A stretch of DNA of 64,000 nucleotides from Glandiceps talaboti. Its lineage: Eukaryota; Hemichordata; Enteropneusta; Spengelidae. Each line of letters opens with the position of its first letter. Position 1 is the first letter of the stretch. Shown here in pieces: positions 56,361-64,000 of the stretch. The stretch spans positions 7,676,001 through 7,740,000 of the forward strand of contig NC_135556.1 of NCBI RefSeq assembly GCF_964340395.1. Reading direction: 5' to 3'. The notes below the pieces were generated by a model. It did no database searches, was not told the DNA's origin, and saw only the letters and a list, made by a program, of their open reading frames with translations. A program made the position numbers and the translations under genes.

Positions 56361-59300
56361 TCCACCCCTTTCTCATGCCCATATAAAGATAGACAGTCAA
56401 ATTTTGCTGGAAGTCTAACCATTACGAAAACATCAGGTCGTGTGAAATTTTGATACACAAGTGTTATGGGTCCATATGTTTGCATGTTATACTAGCTACA
56501 AAATGTATGGGATAATATCGGTTACCGTCGCTATTTTCCACTTCAAAGGAACCACTGTTATTTCATATTTACTGACATTACTATGTAAAATATATATGGA
56601 AGGGTTCAGTGGGCTATTTATTTCATTGCATGTTTAAGTAGAATGGTTACTTGTACATTTACTTAAGAATCATTCTGAAATAAGTCATTAACGTTATTAA
56701 AACAAGTTAAGTTGCGTCATGTCCAGCGACTGTTGTCACCAGATATCTGTATATGATATAAAAATGAAAACCTGATATAATATCTAAGGTATCAGTGAAT
56801 AAAAATACAGTATCATTTCGGCTTCAAAACTTCCCCACTGTGCAAAATTGTTCATCAACACCACAACGTCGAATCAAGTTTGCTTCTAAATCATTGTTGG
56901 CATTAAATGCGTATATGCATTTTGTAGACTAGGTTTTGTGGAAAAAAAGTAGGGCTGTAGTTACAGACTGTGCCACTTATATAACATGTACAGATTGACA
57001 CCTCTTTTGATGTCGCCCATTGCAGAGTACATGTTGCATGGAAACCTCAATTACGAAATCATTCATGGCAAAGATTGTGTGTGTCTCAATCTCCTACATG
57101 CTGAGCATATTAAGAGAAAGCGTCAAACCTAGAAACCTTGCTAAAGCAGTCGATTAATATTATTTCAATCTTAAAGGGTGTAGAGGATTCCAATTCTTCA
57201 CGTGAAAGTAAAATTGAGAATATATATCGAAAGGATTTCATTCTGCTACGAATTTATTCTGCTCGAAAGTGTGTACATCATTTGAAACATCAATCTACCA
57301 CGATGCATTGTCAGCATATTAATAAAAACGTCATAAAATTAGAGTCAAAATGATGTCTGATCAAAAAAAACACTACGGATAGACAATATGACTCTTTAGA
57401 AAGAAGTCGTTCAGCCTGTGTTCTGTATTAGTGAACTTCATGTAACATTCCCCTTGGAATTCTACCTTCTTCCCGAGGCATGGCTACCTGATGAAGTGCT
57501 TGCGTTTTGGGACTTAATGCTTAACAGTGGTGCCATTACTGTTACAATTGCAGATGGTTGAACTGAAAATAGCTGAATTCTCAAGTTGATGTATTTTAGA
57601 CATTGGCATCATTGGCACGAACACTAAGCCTTGTTGTTCGTGAACTCATTCTCACACTAGAACCAATAGCATTCACTTTCAAATCTGGGCTGTAAGCACT
57701 TCTGACAGCGAGAGATCGCATTTTAAAGCTTTGGTCTTAAAGATGTGTGTTCCTTATCTCTTAACATTAATGTCAAAGTTTGAGAACAAACGGTGTAGTG
57801 TGTGTAATTTCTGTAGACGATTTATTCAAATTACCGCCATTACAATTATGCAAAAAGGAATGATGATGACACTTTGATAAAAGACAAATATTGGCTCACA
57901 TTAAAATGTGTCATGTTTATATATGAAGAATCAGAAAGCATTCGCCCTTAAATGCAAGACCATTAAGATATCACCTTGTGTAAACTTAAAGATTGCAGAT
58001 AACCTTAAAACATCTCTAATGTCTTCCTAAAGCTTTCTTTTTCTTTTGACAGTCGAATAATGACGTCATTAGACAAGGGAAACAGACGTAGTGATAAGCT
58101 TGTTTGGGGATTTTATATTTTGACCAGACATACACGGGAGTAGACAAAAACAACCTTCTAACATCAGTCATCCTGTAGTATGTCTTCGCAGGAAAAGAGG
58201 CTTATAGTGCAGGCAGAGTTGTCTCTTGGGAGCATAAGTGAAAAACTCCGTAACAGAAGTGCATAAAATGTTTAAGTTGTCTTAATGTGTATTGCCGTCT
58301 CCGTTTCCTTGATATTCTGCATCACACAAATTTAATGTGTTTCTGTTTGCTGTTAATATTGTGTTTCTGGGGTATTTTCTGATAAGCAAATATTCTGTCC
58401 ACAGAAATGCATTTGTTAATGTACGTAGGTATTAGTGGAACAGAGATTTGACCATGAATGTATGGCCTATTTATTTTATGTTAGCATATAGAATCTCTTA
58501 AGTATGTCTCAAGTACTTCTTCACAATGTCAACGTTGTAATTTTACTACAGCATCGTTTATGATTACATCTGAATAGGTTTTTCGAAATGTTAATAACCA
58601 ACCGAATCAACGTCACTGAAAAGATTGAATTGGTTATCCGAATTCGTCGTGGCTAAGTTTGCTAGATTGATCTCGACGTGCGATAGAATCAGAAATTCAT
58701 ACATTAAAATAGGAATTAAATAATGAATGGACATCGGTATAAGTATGGATGAGCCGTGTATCACAGATTGCGAAACGGTGTACGTCGTGTTTGCTAAGTG
58801 GGATACATGAAGAATTCAGATATGGCGCTTCATTACCAAATACGCTCCTGCATTTCATTACGGCTTATCAATGCCACAAAATGTGCCGACCCACAGGGTC
58901 ATGAAATTTGGCCATATTTACGAGTCAAGTCCAACACAGATTGTACAAGCAATGCACATCTGTTGTGTTATTAATAGTGCAGAACTTCATTCCTTGTAGT
59001 CATCTTAGTTAAAACATTGTAAAAGTACTCGTGTGTTCTATCATCTCTGATGGCCTGGATGAATTCGATATTCAAAAGCAGATTGGCGGTAGTTTTGTCT
59101 GTCACGTCACAAAAATTGATAAGAAATCCAATCCAATAAACTGATGTGAACTCACATTCAGATAGAGACTACACTGTTTTCAACATGTATGAGAAGTAAG
59201 TAAAAGATTTAAGAGAATTAAAACATACTTCTGAATGCCATCTAAGTATATTGTTTCAGCGGTGGATGGTATCTTTAAGTACTTTTGTAAGCATACACAC

Positions 59301-59632
59301 TCATAAAAAATTATAGCTAGTAATAAACCTAGTAGTAGCATCTTATCCTCATTTTCCTCTATGTTGACTTTCTATGTCATCCTGTGACGTCAGAGGTGTA
59401 GTATTTGACGTTTTGACATTCACAGAATTGATAAATTCGCACTTATTGCTAAATGAGAAAACAACTTGATGTTTGATATTTATTTTAGACAATTTGGCGA
59501 TGGCATCGTATATCAAAGTTGCCATCCCTATCCAAGGCATTGTAAGTTGTATGGTGGTAGAAGTTTTGTGGACAGATGTTTTACCTGAATCTCGTTGTTT
59601 TACACGGTGGTTTACACGAAGACGGTAATACA
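56361..59632. other. Intergenic sequence without recognisable gene
   Basis: Open frames at 57138-57353 (plus) and 59349-59633 (minus) have no recognisable features. No arrays seen. Confidence 0.55.
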
Positions 59633-60061
59633 ATCAATCAATCTTTATTGCATAACAACATGCCACAGCAAGCATGATAAAGCATGCAAAAATAACATAC
59701 AGAAATAAAGGTAATACAATACAGTCATTTAACCAACTGCTGGAGGACTGTTCACATCAACAAGAAATTTTCCAACAGGAAGATAATACAAAGCCTGCAT
59801 ATTTTCGTGTGTCACAAAGTTAGTTATGTCAATGCTCTACGCAGAGATAGACTATACTTTTGTTACAAACTTGAGCTTTAAGTTAACAAACTGTCTATGT
59901 CGAATTACAAAATTTCGTGCTAGTTTGCAATTCACAGTGTTTTTAGCAACATATCGAAGTTTGTAAGCCGCGTCTCTTCCAATTATAAAGGTAGGGTCGA
60001 GAGACATAAAATCAAACAAAAGGGGATAATATAGTTTAGTACAATTTTCGACACCGTTCAC
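59625..60061 (-). mobile_element. Probable 3' end of a non-LTR retrotransposon
   Basis: On the minus strand a short A/T-rich frame (60061-59852) is followed by a 3'-UTR-like segment that ends ATGCAATAAAGATTGATTG. The AATAAAG signal and the ATTGATTG microsatellite tail at the terminus are typical of LINE 3' ends in invertebrates. The frame (69 codons) could be the decayed end of the polyprotein, but I cannot identify a motif in it. Confidence 0.5.
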
Positions 60062-60120
60062 TCTTAATCAAGCCATGCTTAATACATTCAATAATTAAAT
60101 TCCCCGATTCGCCTTTTAGT

Positions 60121-60488
60121 TAATTATCTACGGGTCACCAGAATAACTGATGTTTAATTATACTGAAATTGAAAATGACATCAATTGTTTAAATCTACTG
60201 TGTTGACATTAGTTTCAATCAAAATAGTGTGGTTATTATAATCAATTTTTTTTTCAGTTGTGCAATAATGACAATCTCAAACTGACATGATGGATACATG
60301 TTGTGCTTCAGTTGATAAATCAATGAAAAAAAAATATTGTTTAAAATTCATGATTATTTTATCTATAGGTCATCATCAAAGTAACTAACGTATAATTAGA
60401 TGGAAATTAGAAATGACATCAATTGTTTGAATTTACTGTGTTGACGCTAGTTTCAATCAGAATAGTGTGATTATGACTATCGAACTTT
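60121..60488. repeat. Diverged tandem duplication, period about 238 bp
   Basis: AAATGACATCAATTGTTT followed by an ACTGTGTTGAC..TAGTTTCAATCA.AATAGTGTG segment occurs at about 60173-60233 and again at about 60411-60471, with flanking similarity (TAATTATC/TTTATCTATAGGTCA). About 10-15% of positions differ. Confidence 0.75.
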
Positions 60489-60748
60489 GTTTAATCATTC
60501 CAAACAAAGTTATCAAATATTATGTATAATTAACTTGATGATGATGATTGATATTTTTGACATGTTACGTCACTGGTTACACAATTTGGTTGGAGTCAAA
60601 GGTTTAATTACCTCGCTGCTTTTAGTATAAAGCGTGACTGATACTTTTCTCTCAAATACTTATACGAGTTTGATGTGATGACTGGCGTAACCTTTCTGAA
60701 GAATTTAATCTCTGAGTTTGATGGAAGTAGAAGTAGTATTTGAAGGTG

Positions 60749-60761
60749 GTTGTTGTTGTTG

Positions 60762-60793
<32 letters not shown>

Positions 60794-60832
60794 GGTGGTG
60801 GTGGTGGTGGTGGTGGTGGTGGTGGTGGTGGT
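60749..60832. repeat. (GTT)n-(GGT)n trinucleotide repeat
   Basis: About 31 bp of GTT units switching to about 53 bp of GGT units. A second short GGT tract lies at 61066-61090. Confidence 0.94.

Positions 60833-64000
<3,168 letters not shown>

Overview
This is eukaryotic (animal) genomic DNA dominated by one spliced gene on the plus strand. Nine exons between 785 and 32000 encode a complete Cys-loop ligand-gated chloride channel subunit of 474 residues. The best match is a GABA-A receptor beta-type subunit. All eight introns have GT..AG borders, all codon phases join without a shift, and the summed coding length (1425 bp including the stop) is an exact multiple of three. The internal exon lengths 68, 221, 83, 138 and 153 bp are the classic lengths of vertebrate GABR genes. 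The compact introns, the very high density of microsatellites and the invertebrate-like sequence differences suggest an invertebrate, probably an invertebrate deuterostome or a lophotrochozoan. I cannot fix the species from sequence alone.

Layout. 1-784: upstream region and possible 5' leader, with one short upstream reading frame. 785-1425: exons 1-3 (signal peptide and first beta strands). 4216-5679: exons 4 and 5 (ligand-binding domain and Cys-loop). 14216-15779: exons 6 and 7 (loops B and C, M1 and start of M2). 27392-27633: exon 8 (M2, M3 and start of the cytoplasmic loop). 31647-32000: exon 9 (cytoplasmic loop with kinase sites, M4, stop). The introns carry large ACAT/ATGT, CT, AT, GT and TGAT microsatellites. 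Intron 5 also contains two related short inverted-repeat elements (MITE-like), one with a flanking 9-bp direct repeat.

32001-64000 holds no gene that I can recognise. It contains decayed non-LTR retrotransposon pieces (a C-terminal reverse-transcriptase tail near 52.7-53.0 kb and a probable 3' end near 59.6-60.1 kb on the minus strand), two diverged minisatellites (about 37-bp units at 40.25-40.63 kb and 40-bp units at 48.94-50.53 kb), a 250-bp tandem duplication containing ACAT arrays (41.37-41.85 kb), several foldback hairpins, and an (AT)n/inverted-repeat complex at 62.94-63.80 kb.

The clearest biological points are four. The receptor gene can be rebuilt completely. Its loop D carries an arginine in place of the vertebrate beta glutamine, so both faces of a GABA site may be present on one subunit. 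A vertebrate-type RR-K-A-S phosphorylation site lies before M4. The (AT)n complex has 52-bp perfect inverted arms. I found no convincing new biological system beyond these.
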